A DNA stretch of 35,225 bases from Candidatus Omnitrophota bacterium (GCA_007135805.1 SLID01000129.1:1-35225); one strand, 5' to 3'; numbered from the stretch's first letter, positions 9,179 to 17,395 are shown. Notes: a model not told the origin generated them from the letters alone. A program made the numbers and translations.

Positions 9179-10606
9179 ATGTCAGAAATAAAGTTTGGTA
9201 CCGATGGCTGGAGAGCGGTTATCAGCGATGACTTCACTTTTGATAACGTTAGGGTGGTAGCCCAGGCGATAGCGGATTTTGTCAAGAGCCGCAAGAGCGA
9301 TATTTACAGAAAACGCTCTCTGGCGGTCGGGTACGATACGCGTTTTCTTTCGAAAAAATACGCTGAGATGGTCTCTGAGATACTTGCGGCTAACGGTATC
9401 AAGGTGGTGTTATCCGATAGGGTGTGTTCAACTCCTTCCGTGGGGCTATGCATAAGCTCCGGAAAGATGACCGGGGGGGTCATGATAACCGCGAGCCACA
9501 ACCCTCCTCAGTACAATGGTATAAAGTACAAGAACTTTTCAGGAGGGTCGGCCGGAAGTGAGATAATCGATGATATCGAGAAAAGGCTTTTCAAGAACCC
9601 GCCAAAGTCTATGCCCGTGGATGAAGCTGTTAAAAAAGGCATTGTCGGGAAAGAAAATTTTATGGCTCGCCAGGTACAAGTCGTCAGGAAATACGCGGAT
9701 ATGCGGCTATTGGGAAAGGCCCGACTTAAGGTCCTCGTGGATTCCATGAACGGGACGGGCGCGAGATACATGGAAGATATCCTGAAAGGGACGCCGATAA
9801 AACTTGATTTCATTTACGCTGACAGCAACCCGTCCTTTAACGGAAGGGCCCCCGAACCCAACGAAAAACACCTTAAGGAGCTTATGGCTCTGGTAAAGAA
9901 GGGAAAATACGATATGGGGATAGCCACCGACGGGGATTCTGACAGGGTCGGTATAGTGGATGAGAAAGGCAGGATGCTTACCGGCCACAAGGTAATGGCG
10001 CTTCTTCTGGTGTGTCTTTTTGAGCATAGGAAGATGAAAGGAGATATCGTGCAGACGGTATGCGGGACCGGGCTTATTGACAGGATGGCCGGTGAATACG
10101 GGGTCAAGGTCTACGAAACTCCCGTTGGGTTCAAATATATATGCGATATGATGGTGAAAAAAGATATACTTATCGGCGGAGAGGAGACTGGCGGTATAGG
10201 TTTTAAGGGGTATATCCCGGAAAGGGACGGTTTTCTTTCGGCATTGCTTATTATGGAGCTTATGGCGTCGAGAAAACAGAAACTGAGTGAGATATTGTCA
10301 GATCTTGACCAGAAATATGGAAAATTCGTTTACGAACGGGAGGATATACTTTTCGATGCCTCAAAAAGAAAAAAACTTCTTTCCGGCCTTAAAAAGAAAC
10401 CTCTTAAGAAAGTCCTGGGCAAGGATGTTGTCAGGGTGAACGATTCTGACGGTTACAAGTTCATATTGGGTGACGGCACCTGGCTCTTGTTGAGACTTTC
10501 GGGTACGGAGCCGAAACTCAGGGTTTACAGCGAAACGCCTTCCAGGAAAAGGTCCCTTGAGTATATCGCGTTCGGCAAAAAATACGCGTTCGGCCTAATG
10601 AAATAA
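9179..10606 (+). CDS. Phosphoglucomutase/phosphomannomutase (alpha-D-phosphohexomutase family)
   Basis: Moves phosphate between C1 and C6 of hexose phosphates. The N-terminal KFGTDGWRA motif is present. The phosphoserine is S106 in MITASHNPPQYNG, the Mg-binding loop DGDSDR is near residue 250, and the sugar-binding GGEETGGIGF is near 339. The C-terminal phosphate loop RLSGTEPKLRVYSE is also there, so all four domains are intact (475 aa). Substrate (glucose, mannose or both) cannot be fixed from motifs. The N-terminus resembles phosphoglucomutases of the PMM/PGM group rather than GlmM. Confidence 0.9.
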   Translation: MSEIKFGTDGWRAVISDDFTFDNVRVVAQAIADFVKSRKSDIYRKRSLAVGYDTRFLSKKYAEMVSEILAANGIKVVLSDRVCSTPSVGLCISSGKMTGGVMITASHNPPQYNGIKYKNFSGGSAGSEIIDDIEKRLFKNPPKSMPVDEAVKKGIVGKENFMARQVQVVRKYADMRLLGKARLKVLVDSMNGTGARYMEDILKGTPIKLDFIYADSNPSFNGRAPEPNEKHLKELMALVKKGKYDMGIATDGDSDRVGIVDEKGRMLTGHKVMALLLVCLFEHRKMKGDIVQTVCGTGLIDRMAGEYGVKVYETPVGFKYICDMMVKKDILIGGEETGGIGFKGYIPERDGFLSALLIMELMASRKQKLSEILSDLDQKYGKFVYEREDILFDASKRKKLLSGLKKKPLKKVLGKDVVRVNDSDGYKFILGDGTWLLLRLSGTEPKLRVYSETPSRKRSLEYIAFGKKYAFGLMK

Positions 10607-10644
10607 GCGCGCCTGTAAAGCGGGATAAAGAACGGGTAAAAGAG

Positions 10645-12444
10645 ATGATAAAACAGGAAAACACGCGAAATTTTTGTATTATAGCCCATATAGATCACGG
10701 GAAATCCACCCTGGCTGACAGGATGATACAGATTACCGGCGCCGTCGGGGCGAGGGAGTTCAGGGACCAGCTTCTCGATTCGATGGATCTGGAGAGAGAG
10801 CGAGGCATAACCATAAAATCCAGCGCTGTGAGGCTGCGATACGAATCACCCGGCAGAAAAAGTTATGTGCTCAATCTCATCGATACTCCGGGGCATGTGG
10901 ACTTTTCCTATGAGGTTTCGAAGTCAATAGCCGCCTGCGAGGGGGCCGTGCTTGTCGTAGACGCAGTTCAGGGGATAGAGGCCCAGACCATGGCAAACCT
11001 GTACCTTGCCATGGAGCATGACCTTACGATAATTCCCGTAATGAACAAGATAGACCTGAAAAGCGCCAGGGTGGATGAGGTCAGGCATCAGATATGTGAA
11101 CTTCTGGGGTGCGAAGAAAGCGATGTACTGCTCATAAGCGCTAAGGAAGGTCTGGGTGTCGACAAGCTTCTTGAAAGGATAGTGAGCAAGGTATCACCTC
11201 CGCAAGGAAAGCCCGAAGACCCCTTACAGGGGTTGATATTCGACTCTTCATATGACACTTTCAGGGGGGTTATAGTGTATGTCAGGGTCATGAACGGGAA
11301 AATAAGGGCTGGAACAGAGATAATGATGATGAATCAGCGGTCAAAATATGAGGTAAAAGAGGTCGGTGTATTTACCCCGAGAGAGACTACCGTGGACGAG
11401 CTTGATTGCGGACAAGTGGGGTATATAGTTTGCAACATCAAAGAAGCCAGGGAAGTGGTGGTGGGCGACACCGTTACGGATTGCGCGAACCCGGCAGAAA
11501 GCCCTTTGCCGGGGTACAAAGAAGTGAAACCCATGGTCTTCAGCGGGATGTACCCGGTCAGCAACGAGGATTATGAAGACCTTAAAAGCGCTGTTGAAAA
11601 ATTGCGCTTGTCGGATTCGTCTTTCATTTATGAACCCGAGACATCGGCCGCGCTTGGATTCGGCTTCAGGTGCGGTTTTTTAGGGCTCCTTCACATGGAA
11701 ATAATACAGGAGAGGCTGGAAAGGGAGTTTTCTCTGGACCTCATAACCTCATCTCCCAGCGTTAATTACAGGGTACGTCTTTCGGATGGGAACCTGGTGG
11801 AAGTTGATAACCCTACAAAATACCCAGACAAAGAAAGAATAGAATACGTTGAGGAGCCTTTTACGAGATGTTATGTGTTCGCTCCTTCCGAAAGTATCGG
11901 GGCCATAATGAAATTGTGCGAGGAAAAAAGAGGCGAGTTCGTGGCCACTAAATTCCTGGACCCGACAAGGGTGCAGATAACGTACAATTTGCCTCTCTCT
12001 GAAATAGTCATAGATTTTTATGACAAGATAAAATCCTTTACTCAGGGATACGGTTCTCTTGACTATGAGATAATTGGATACAGGCGCGCCCAGATCGTCA
12101 AACTTGATATACTTATAAATTCCGTGCCGTGTGACGCTTTGTCGACCATAGTTCACCGTGATAAGGCCAGGAAGATCGGGATCGAGCTGGCCAAAAAACT
12201 TAAAGAGACTATCCCGAAACATATGTTCAAAATAGCGATACAGGCCGCCGTAGGCGGCGACATAGTGGCAAGGGAAACAATTACCGCGCTGAAAAAACAT
12301 GTTACCGGTAAATGCTACGGAGGGGATATAACACGAAAACGCAAATTATGGGAAAAACAGAAAGAGGGAAAAAAGAAAATGAGAAGGATAGGAAAAGTGG
12401 ATGTACCCAAAGAGGCCTTCCTGAAAGCGATGAGGATATCATGA
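10645..12444 (+). CDS. lepA: Elongation factor 4 (LepA)
   Basis: Ribosome-bound translational GTPase associated with back-translocation or initiation quality. G1 is AHIDHGKST (residues 14-22), followed by RERGITIKSS, DTPGHVDFSYEVS and NKIDL. The LepA-specific C-terminal domain is complete, including FGFRCGFLGLLHMEI and the basic end KRKLWEKQKEGKKKMR...IGKVDVP. Its 599 aa is the family length. It overlaps the lepB start by 4 nt, and the lepA-lepB pairing is common in bacteria. Confidence 0.97.
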   Translation: MIKQENTRNFCIIAHIDHGKSTLADRMIQITGAVGAREFRDQLLDSMDLERERGITIKSSAVRLRYESPGRKSYVLNLIDTPGHVDFSYEVSKSIAACEGAVLVVDAVQGIEAQTMANLYLAMEHDLTIIPVMNKIDLKSARVDEVRHQICELLGCEESDVLLISAKEGLGVDKLLERIVSKVSPPQGKPEDPLQGLIFDSSYDTFRGVIVYVRVMNGKIRAGTEIMMMNQRSKYEVKEVGVFTPRETTVDELDCGQVGYIVCNIKEAREVVVGDTVTDCANPAESPLPGYKEVKPMVFSGMYPVSNEDYEDLKSAVEKLRLSDSSFIYEPETSAALGFGFRCGFLGLLHMEIIQERLEREFSLDLITSSPSVNYRVRLSDGNLVEVDNPTKYPDKERIEYVEEPFTRCYVFAPSESIGAIMKLCEEKRGEFVATKFLDPTRVQITYNLPLSEIVIDFYDKIKSFTQGYGSLDYEIIGYRRAQIVKLDILINSVPCDALSTIVHRDKARKIGIELAKKLKETIPKHMFKIAIQAAVGGDIVARETITALKKHVTGKCYGGDITRKRKLWEKQKEGKKKMRRIGKVDVPKEAFLKAMRIS

Positions 12445-13028
12445 GAATAAACTTAAAATGGGATTACTGGTGGAACGAATGGATCAAACCTATACTTATA
12501 GCGGCCGTCCTCGCCATGTTCATAAGGACTTTTATAGCGCAGCCGTTCAAGATACCTTCAAGTTCCATGGTTCCCACTTTCATGCCGGGCGACAGGATAT
12601 TCGTCAACAAGCTGGCTTATGGAGCTAAAGTGCCCTTTACCGGTATGCGGCTTCCGGGATATGAGGAACCCTCGACAGGTGACATAGTGGTTTTTACCTC
12701 TTCGGTAGAGGAAAAAAAATATCTTGTTAAAAGATACATAGCCAGCGGAGGAGAGACCGTTGAGATCAAGGACGGGGCCGTTTTGGTTGACGGCAACCCT
12801 CTCGAGGAAGGGGCTGCCGCGGAATTTTTCTATTACAACAGAGGGGAATTCGCTCCGCGCGGGGTGGTTCTGCGGGTTCCAGAAGGCAAATTTTACGTTC
12901 TAGGCGATAATAGCGCTAACTCCATGGACTCAAGGTACTGGGGTTTTGTCCCGAAGGAAAATATAGTTGGTAAGGCCTTTATGATACACTGGCCTTTAAG
13001 GCGCGTAAGGCTGCTTTCGGGAAGATGA
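12441..13028 (+). CDS. lepB: Signal peptidase I
   Basis: Membrane serine protease that removes signal peptides from exported proteins. A single N-terminal membrane segment (PILIAAVLAMFIRTFIA, residues 17-33) is followed by the nucleophile Ser in IPSSSMVPTF (S42) and the general-base Lys in YLVKRY (K98). The family box GDNSANSMDSRYWGFVP is near the C-terminus. The track starts at 12312 within lepA; the ATG at 12441 overlaps the lepA stop (ATGA) and gives a normal start, 195 aa. Confidence 0.95.
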   Translation: MRINLKWDYWWNEWIKPILIAAVLAMFIRTFIAQPFKIPSSSMVPTFMPGDRIFVNKLAYGAKVPFTGMRLPGYEEPSTGDIVVFTSSVEEKKYLVKRYIASGGETVEIKDGAVLVDGNPLEEGAAAEFFYYNRGEFAPRGVVLRVPEGKFYVLGDNSANSMDSRYWGFVPKENIVGKAFMIHWPLRRVRLLSGR

Positions 13029-13071
13029 CACTCGCCTTGGAGTGGAGTATATCGGGGCGGCTGGGAGGAAA

Positions 13072-13608
13072 ATGAACTGGGCTAACAGACTGACAATACT
13101 TAGGATAGTGCTTGTGCCTGTATTTGTGATGGCGGTCCTGTATCATCGGCTCGGATTCGCGCTGGGTGTTTTTATTTTTGCCGCCGTCACGGACGCGCTG
13201 GACGGGTATATCGCGAGGGCTCTTGATCAGAAAACGAAGTTTGGTGCGACCATAGATCCGATAGCGGATAAACTCCTGATAGTTACCGCTTTCGTGAGTT
13301 TGAGCCTTGTCTCGGGCCTGCCGGAATATTCCAGAATGCCGATATATGTGCCCGTTACGATCATATCGCGTGACCTCATAATACTGCTCGGCGCCGGGCT
13401 GATATACCTCAATAACGGACATGTGGAAATAAAACCTACCTCGATAAGCAAGGTAACCACTTTTTTCCAGATGCTCACCATAATACTGGTACTCATCGGG
13501 TTCGTCTACGCGAAGTGGGTCTGGACAACGGCGGTCATCCTGACCGTTGTCTCTGGGTTCGACTACATAAGGCGCGGTTCGGAGCAGATAAATGGAAGAA
13601 ACCAATAA
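13072..13608 (+). CDS. pgsA: CDP-diacylglycerol-glycerol-3-phosphate 3-phosphatidyltransferase
   Basis: Makes phosphatidylglycerol phosphate from CDP-diacylglycerol and glycerol 3-phosphate at the membrane. The full CDP-alcohol phosphotransferase signature is present at residues 41-66: D..DG..AR, then G...D...D (DALDGYIARA through IDPIAD). Several hydrophobic membrane segments follow. The ATG at 13072, preceded by GGGAGGAAA, gives the usual N-terminus MNWANRLTILRI; the track start at 13042 is less likely. It overlaps der by 17 nt. The signature is shared with other CDP-alcohol transferases, but the N-terminal sequence fits PgsA. Confidence 0.9.
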   Translation: MNWANRLTILRIVLVPVFVMAVLYHRLGFALGVFIFAAVTDALDGYIARALDQKTKFGATIDPIADKLLIVTAFVSLSLVSGLPEYSRMPIYVPVTIISRDLIILLGAGLIYLNNGHVEIKPTSISKVTTFFQMLTIILVLIGFVYAKWVWTTAVILTVVSGFDYIRRGSEQINGRNQ

Positions 13609-14950
13609 CATAACGACTATATGCATAGTGGGTCGTCCCAATGTCGGAAAGTCTTCCCTTTTTAACTGTCTTCTGGGGGAAAAACGCGCGGTCACTCTGG
13701 GGGAATCGGGAACTACGCGTGACAGGGTCGAAGCTGTTATGCGCATCGGAAAAACTGCCGTAAGACTGGTTGACACGGGAGGTTTTCTTTCCGGAGATAA
13801 GGATGATATATCCGTTCAGGTCAAGGCCCATATCCTGAGAGCCGTGGATGCCGCCGACAGCGTTCTGATGGTCGTCGACGCCACTGACGGACTCACGGGC
13901 GCTGACATTGAAGTAGCCGATATTTTGAGAAAATACGGCAAATCAGTTAAACTTGTGGTCAACAAGGCCGATAACGACCGTATAGCTTTAGGGGCATATG
14001 ATTTTTACCGTCTGGGTTTTGGTGAGCCGGATGTGGTTTCATGTTTACACAGGAGAGGCATAAGAAAACTTAAAAATCGCATATTGGAAGAGATAAAGTG
14101 TTCGAAAAATGAATATCTCGACCGTGAGGATAACGTTCTTTCCATAGCGGTCGTGGGTCGTCCCAATGTAGGAAAATCGTCTTTTGTGAACAGTCTTCTT
14201 TCTAAGGACCACGCGATAGTAAGCGACATACCGGGCACTACAAGGGACTCAACGGACACGAATTTCCATTTTGGTAACGAAGAATATACGCTTATAGATA
14301 CCGCTGGTATTCGCCATAAAAGAAAGGTACGCACGGCCGTCGATACGTACAGCATGATGAGGTCAAAAAAGGCCATATACCGGGGCGATGTCGTGATACT
14401 CATGCTGGATGCCCGCGATGGAGTGACAAGGGACGATCTGGCGATAATGGACCTTGTGGAAGAGGCGGGGAAGGGATGCCTCATTGCGGTCAATAAGTGG
14501 GATCTGGCTGAGGGAGTGGACGGAGCTACCAGGGAAGAATACCGCAAGGCGCTTGTTTACGCTTCGGACAGGATACGAAAATATCCCTTAACCTTTGTTT
14601 CGTCGGTTACCGGAGAGAACGTAACGGCGTGTTTACCTCTGCTTAAAGCTCTGGACTCTAACCTTGATATGAAAGTATCGACGCCTTTTCTTAACCGTAT
14701 ATTCGAGAAAGATGACCCGTCAAAAGTTTCTGTTCCGCGCAGGATGAAAAGGCCGAATTTTCTTTACATAGTTCAAAGCGGGACCAGGCCGGTCGAGTTT
14801 AAATATTTTGTCAATGACCCGGCAAGTGTCACGCCTTTACATGAAAATTTTATAGAAAATCGTCTCAGGGACGCGCTTCCCCTGGAGGGGATCCCGGTAA
14901 AAGTTGTGTTTGTCAGGTCGTCGAAAGTTCGTTTAAAAAAAGATCGATAA
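13592..14950 (+). CDS. der: GTPase Der (EngA), ribosome assembly factor
   Basis: Essential GTPase for 50S subunit assembly with two tandem G domains and a KH-like C-terminal domain. Two Walker A motifs, both GRPNVGKSS, lie at about residues 13 and 186. Matching DTGG/DTAG, NKAD and NKWD motifs follow, and the KH-like domain ends in KVRLKKDR. Its 452 aa is normal. The start overlaps pgsA by 17 nt. Confidence 0.97.
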   Translation: MEETNNITTICIVGRPNVGKSSLFNCLLGEKRAVTLGESGTTRDRVEAVMRIGKTAVRLVDTGGFLSGDKDDISVQVKAHILRAVDAADSVLMVVDATDGLTGADIEVADILRKYGKSVKLVVNKADNDRIALGAYDFYRLGFGEPDVVSCLHRRGIRKLKNRILEEIKCSKNEYLDREDNVLSIAVVGRPNVGKSSFVNSLLSKDHAIVSDIPGTTRDSTDTNFHFGNEEYTLIDTAGIRHKRKVRTAVDTYSMMRSKKAIYRGDVVILMLDARDGVTRDDLAIMDLVEEAGKGCLIAVNKWDLAEGVDGATREEYRKALVYASDRIRKYPLTFVSSVTGENVTACLPLLKALDSNLDMKVSTPFLNRIFEKDDPSKVSVPRRMKRPNFLYIVQSGTRPVEFKYFVNDPASVTPLHENFIENRLRDALPLEGIPVKVVFVRSSKVRLKKDR

Positions 14951-14983
14951 GTTTAAAGTTTATCGTTAACCGAGGAAGGGCAC

Positions 14984-15610
14984 ATGCTATTCGCGATAAT
15001 TACTCTGGTTTTGGCCTATATTCTAGGTTCTTTCCCTACGGCTTTCATTTTCGGAAAGGTAATGCGTGGTATAGATATTCGTGAGCACGGTAGTGGTAAC
15101 GCGGGAGCTACTAATGTTGGGCGGGTCATAGGTAAGTGGCCAGGTCTTGCGGTATTTGTCATCGACTGCGCTAAAGGATTTATAGCGGTGACCTTTTTGC
15201 CGCGTCTGGTGTATGGTCTTTTGCCGGGAGATCCATACTACAACAACATTTTTTACTTGCTATTGGCGGCCAGCGTGGTTTCCGGTCACATCTGGACGTG
15301 TTTTTTGCGTTTCAAGGGCGGAAAAGGGGTGGCCACCACAGCCGGAGCGATGCTGGGACTTTTCCCAGCCATATTTTTTTCCGGACTGATAGTTTGGGTG
15401 ACGGTTTTTTATCTCTGGAGATACGTTTCCCTGGCGTCCCTGGCGGCCGCGGTGAGCCTGCCTGTAGTTTCTATACTTGTCAAAGAGGAGCTCAGCACTA
15501 CTGTTTTTCTTGCTTTCCTGGCTTTCCTGGGTGTATTTTCACATAGACAGAACATTAAAAGACTGATCCAGGGAACTGAGAACAAATCCGTTAAGCTTAA
15601 AAAAAGATAG
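14984..15610 (+). CDS. plsY: Glycerol-3-phosphate acyltransferase PlsY
   Basis: Integral membrane enzyme that acylates glycerol 3-phosphate with acyl-phosphate, the first step to phosphatidate. It has the motifs GSFPTAFIFGK, GSGNAGATNVGR (residues 36-47) and FKGGKGVATTAG (about 109-120), with hydrophobic segments between them, and a basic tail. Its 208 aa is typical. In many bacteria der-plsY-gpsA are adjacent; here about 790 nt of AT-rich DNA separates plsY from gpsA. GAGGAAGG precedes the ATG. Confidence 0.95.
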   Translation: MLFAIITLVLAYILGSFPTAFIFGKVMRGIDIREHGSGNAGATNVGRVIGKWPGLAVFVIDCAKGFIAVTFLPRLVYGLLPGDPYYNNIFYLLLAASVVSGHIWTCFLRFKGGKGVATTAGAMLGLFPAIFFSGLIVWVTVFYLWRYVSLASLAAAVSLPVVSILVKEELSTTVFLAFLAFLGVFSHRQNIKRLIQGTENKSVKLKKR

Positions 15611-15620
15611 TTTTTTCCTC

Positions 15621-15648
15621 TTGCAATATCATAAATTTCTGGTATACT
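15621..15648 (+). promoter_or_regulatory. Extended -10 promoter for the 119-aa hypothetical gene
   Basis: TTGCAA (15621-15626), a 16-base spacer, then TGG-TATACT with the -10 hexamer at 15643-15648 and the TG of an extended -10. It begins 11 nt after plsY. The predicted start is near 15655, leaving about 70 nt of AT-rich leader. Confidence 0.7.
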
Positions 15649-15662
15649 GTAGATGTTAGGTT

Positions 15663-15680
15663 TCCCGAAAGGGATTTTTT
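15663..15680 (+). other. Small GNRA-loop hairpin followed by T6 in the leader of the hypothetical gene
   Basis: TCCC-GAAA-GGGA is followed directly by TTTTTT (15675-15680), just downstream of the predicted transcription start. The 4-bp stem is too short for a confident terminator. It could be a pause or attenuator element, or chance. Confidence 0.3.
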
Positions 15681-15723
15681 AAACACCTCTTAATTAACTG
15701 TTTTAAAAAGGAAAACAAAAGAA

Positions 15724-16083
15724 ATGAAGAAGATAGTCCACAAAGAAAAAGTTGGGGGCAATCCACAGAAAAGAGAGATATCTGTGGATGAAACTATATA
15801 TCGTAGAGGGGCAACTATCAAAAAAAGGCGTTGTTGCAAGTATTACGTAAAAGATCGTTTTCGTTCGCGGGACGTAACGGAATTACGGGCGTGGATAAAC
15901 GAGAACAAGAACGAGGGTCTGAAAAAGAATTGCCACGTATTTCGGGAGATAAATACCAGCACAGGGGTGAACAAGGTCATGTGCAAAGTAATGGGAGAGT
16001 TCTTCGCTGTCTGTGGAGAGACGGCGTTCAGGATAATTTACATAAATGAGATAAAGATGGAACTTGACAACAGTAATAACTAA
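15724..16083 (+). CDS. Hypothetical protein, small and basic (119 aa)
   Basis: I do not recognise this protein. It has 26 Lys/Arg against 15 Asp/Glu. The N-terminal half is strongly basic and probably flexible, including IKKRRCCKYY; the C-terminal third alternates in a beta-strand-like way (GEFFAVCGETAFRIIYINEI). There are five cysteines but no CxxC pair. No signal peptide or membrane segment is visible. The ATG at 15724 follows AAAAAGGAAAAC. The ORF is about 42 % GC by count and the 120 bases before it about 28 %, lower than neighbouring genes. It has its own promoter upstream and a terminator downstream, which supports it being real. RNA or DNA binding is only a guess from charge. Confidence 0.65.
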   Translation: MKKIVHKEKVGGNPQKREISVDETIYRRGATIKKRRCCKYYVKDRFRSRDVTELRAWINENKNEGLKKNCHVFREINTSTGVNKVMCKVMGEFFAVCGETAFRIIYINEIKMELDNSNN

Positions 16084-16099
16084 CACGGACAGGTGGATC

Positions 16100-16213
16100 A
16101 TGAGGCATGTTTTGGAAAGTTTTAAAAGATTGAAATATATGTTTGAGGTTTTTTACCGGATAAGTGTGATAAGGTTCCGTTTGGCTTTCATGGAATTTAC
16201 AGCTAAGGTCTAA
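16100..16213 (+). CDS. Possible small protein (37 aa), basic and aromatic-rich
   Basis: An ORF too short for the track runs from the ATG at 16100 to the TAA at 16211. It begins MRHVLESFKR and ends MEFTAKV. The product has eight Lys/Arg, three Glu, six Phe and two Tyr, a composition that could form an amphipathic membrane-surface helix. AGGTGG lies three bases before the ATG. It sits 16 nt after the 119-aa gene and ends 8 nt before the first terminator hairpin, so the whole transcript end is taken up by it. Chance cannot be excluded at this length. Confidence 0.35.
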   Translation: MRHVLESFKRLKYMFEVFYRISVIRFRLAFMEFTAKV

Positions 16214-16221
16214 CTCCCAAG

Positions 16222-16238
16222 GCCGCCATTGTGGCGGC
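16222..16238 (+). other. GC-rich hairpin upstream of the terminator
   Basis: GCCGCCA (16222-16228) pairs perfectly with TGGCGGC (16232-16238) around a 3-nt loop. No T-run follows directly (TCTTACC), so alone it is a weak terminator. It may protect the 3' end or act together with the next hairpin. Confidence 0.5.
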
Positions 16239-16251
16239 TCTTACCTCCCGG

Positions 16252-16293
16252 AAGAGAGGGGCGGCGGGTAGCTTCCCCTCTCTTTCCTCTTTT
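16252..16293 (+). terminator. Strong rho-independent terminator ending the hypothetical-gene cassette
   Basis: AAGAGAGGGG (16252-16261) pairs over 10 bp with CCCCTCTCTT (16275-16284) across a 13-nt loop and is followed by a T-rich tail (TCCTCTTTT). It separates the cassette from gpsA, which has its own promoter at 16356. Confidence 0.85.
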
Positions 16294-16355
16294 AATGAAC
16301 TTCATATGGCACCAAAGCGTCTATGATCCTTGAGACTACTACTATAGAGTTGTGA

Positions 16356-16384
16356 TTGACTACAAAAATCATCTGTGCTAAACT
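16356..16384 (+). promoter_or_regulatory. Extended -10 promoter immediately upstream of gpsA
   Basis: TTGACT (16356-16361), a 17-base spacer, then TGC-TAAACT with the -10 at 16379-16384. A start 7 nt downstream would fall near 16391, only about 7 nt before the gpsA ATG at 16398. The -35 is five of six against TTGACA, and the -10 is four of six with TG extension. Confidence 0.7.
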
Positions 16385-16397
16385 CTCATAATCTGTT

Positions 16398-17384
16398 ATG
16401 GGAAGAATAAGTATAATAGGTGACGGCGGGTGGGGAACCTCACTGGCTATCCTATTAAATTCAAAGGGTTTAGAAGTTACCTTATGGAGCGCTTTTCCGG
16501 AGTATGCCCGGGAGCTTAAGGCAAGGCGTGAGAACGTCAAATTTTTAAAAGGGATCGGCATCCCGGAAAAGATCAACATAACTTCTGATGTGGCGCAGGC
16601 AGCTGGGGCGGATTTCACTTTTTTTGTCGTGCCGTGTGAACATCTCAGAAGTGTGGTTTCCAGGTTTGCCGGTCTGGAGCTCGGCAGGCTGATAAGCGCC
16701 ACAAAAGGAATAGAGAACGGTTCGTTGAAAAGGGCCTCTGAGGTGATCGGCGAATATTTTCCCGGGCGTGATGTTTGCGCTCTTTCAGGTCCAACCATTT
16801 CCGGGGAAGTCGCGAGGGGCATGCCCACCGCGGTTGTGGTAGCTTCCGCTGAAGCGGAATGCCAGGATGTCGCCTCGATCCTTATGACTGAGACGTTCAG
16901 GGTATACACTTCGAGCGATATTCTGGGAGTGGAACTCGGCGGGGCCGTCAAGAACGTTATTGCTATTGCTTCAGGGATATCTGATGGTATGGGTTTTGGC
17001 ACCAATACTAAAGCCGGGATCCTTACAAGAGGGCTGGCCGAGATAACGAGGCTTGGTGTCGCTATGGGAGCCGAAAGCGATACTTTCAGAGGACTTAGCG
17101 GACTGGGTGACTTGGCGACTACCTGTATGAGCGGTGAAAGCCGTAACAGGTGGTTCGGGGAGCAGATCGGTAAAGGCCGTGATGCCTCGAGTGTAAGAAA
17201 AGAAACGGAAATGGCGATAGAAGGGGAAAAGACTTCCGGGGCGGTCAATTGCCTGGCGGAAAAGTTCCAGGTAGATATGCCCATAGCCCGGAAAGTTTAT
17301 GAGGTAATTTACGGGAATGTCGATCCGGCGACCGCTGTCAGAGAACTTATGACAAGGGGAGCCAAGCGGGAAGATTACAGTTAA
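16398..17384 (+). CDS. gpsA: NAD(P)-dependent glycerol-3-phosphate dehydrogenase
   Basis: Reduces dihydroxyacetone phosphate to glycerol 3-phosphate for phospholipid synthesis, feeding PlsY and PgsA encoded upstream. The Rossmann motif IIGDGGWGTSLA is at residues 6-17, with KGIENG mid-protein, LSGPTISGEVARG, and the catalytic Lys in GGAVKNVIAIASGI (about 185). Its 328 aa is normal. The Rossmann glycines begin at residue 8, so the start is firm. No Shine-Dalgarno is visible before the ATG, and the promoter at 16356 predicts a leader of only a few bases. A tRNA gene begins 11 nt after the stop. Confidence 0.96.
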   Translation: MGRISIIGDGGWGTSLAILLNSKGLEVTLWSAFPEYARELKARRENVKFLKGIGIPEKINITSDVAQAAGADFTFFVVPCEHLRSVVSRFAGLELGRLISATKGIENGSLKRASEVIGEYFPGRDVCALSGPTISGEVARGMPTAVVVASAEAECQDVASILMTETFRVYTSSDILGVELGGAVKNVIAIASGISDGMGFGTNTKAGILTRGLAEITRLGVAMGAESDTFRGLSGLGDLATTCMSGESRNRWFGEQIGKGRDASSVRKETEMAIEGEKTSGAVNCLAEKFQVDMPIARKVYEVIYGNVDPATAVRELMTRGAKREDYS

Positions 17385-17395
17385 TGATGAAACGT

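Noticed and set aside
12979-13776. 265-aa minus-strand ORF opposite pgsA and der
   Set aside because: Spans two intact sense genes and shows no family motif.
15831-16049. 72-aa plus-strand ORF in another frame of the 119-aa gene
   Set aside because: Nested inside the 119-aa ORF, without a convincing ribosome binding site; Gly/Arg/Gln-rich out-of-frame composition.
16292-17284. 330-aa ORF on the minus strand opposite gpsA
   Set aside because: It is a codon-bias shadow: Ser/Pro/Leu-rich with no recognisable motifs, while gpsA on the other strand has all family motifs.
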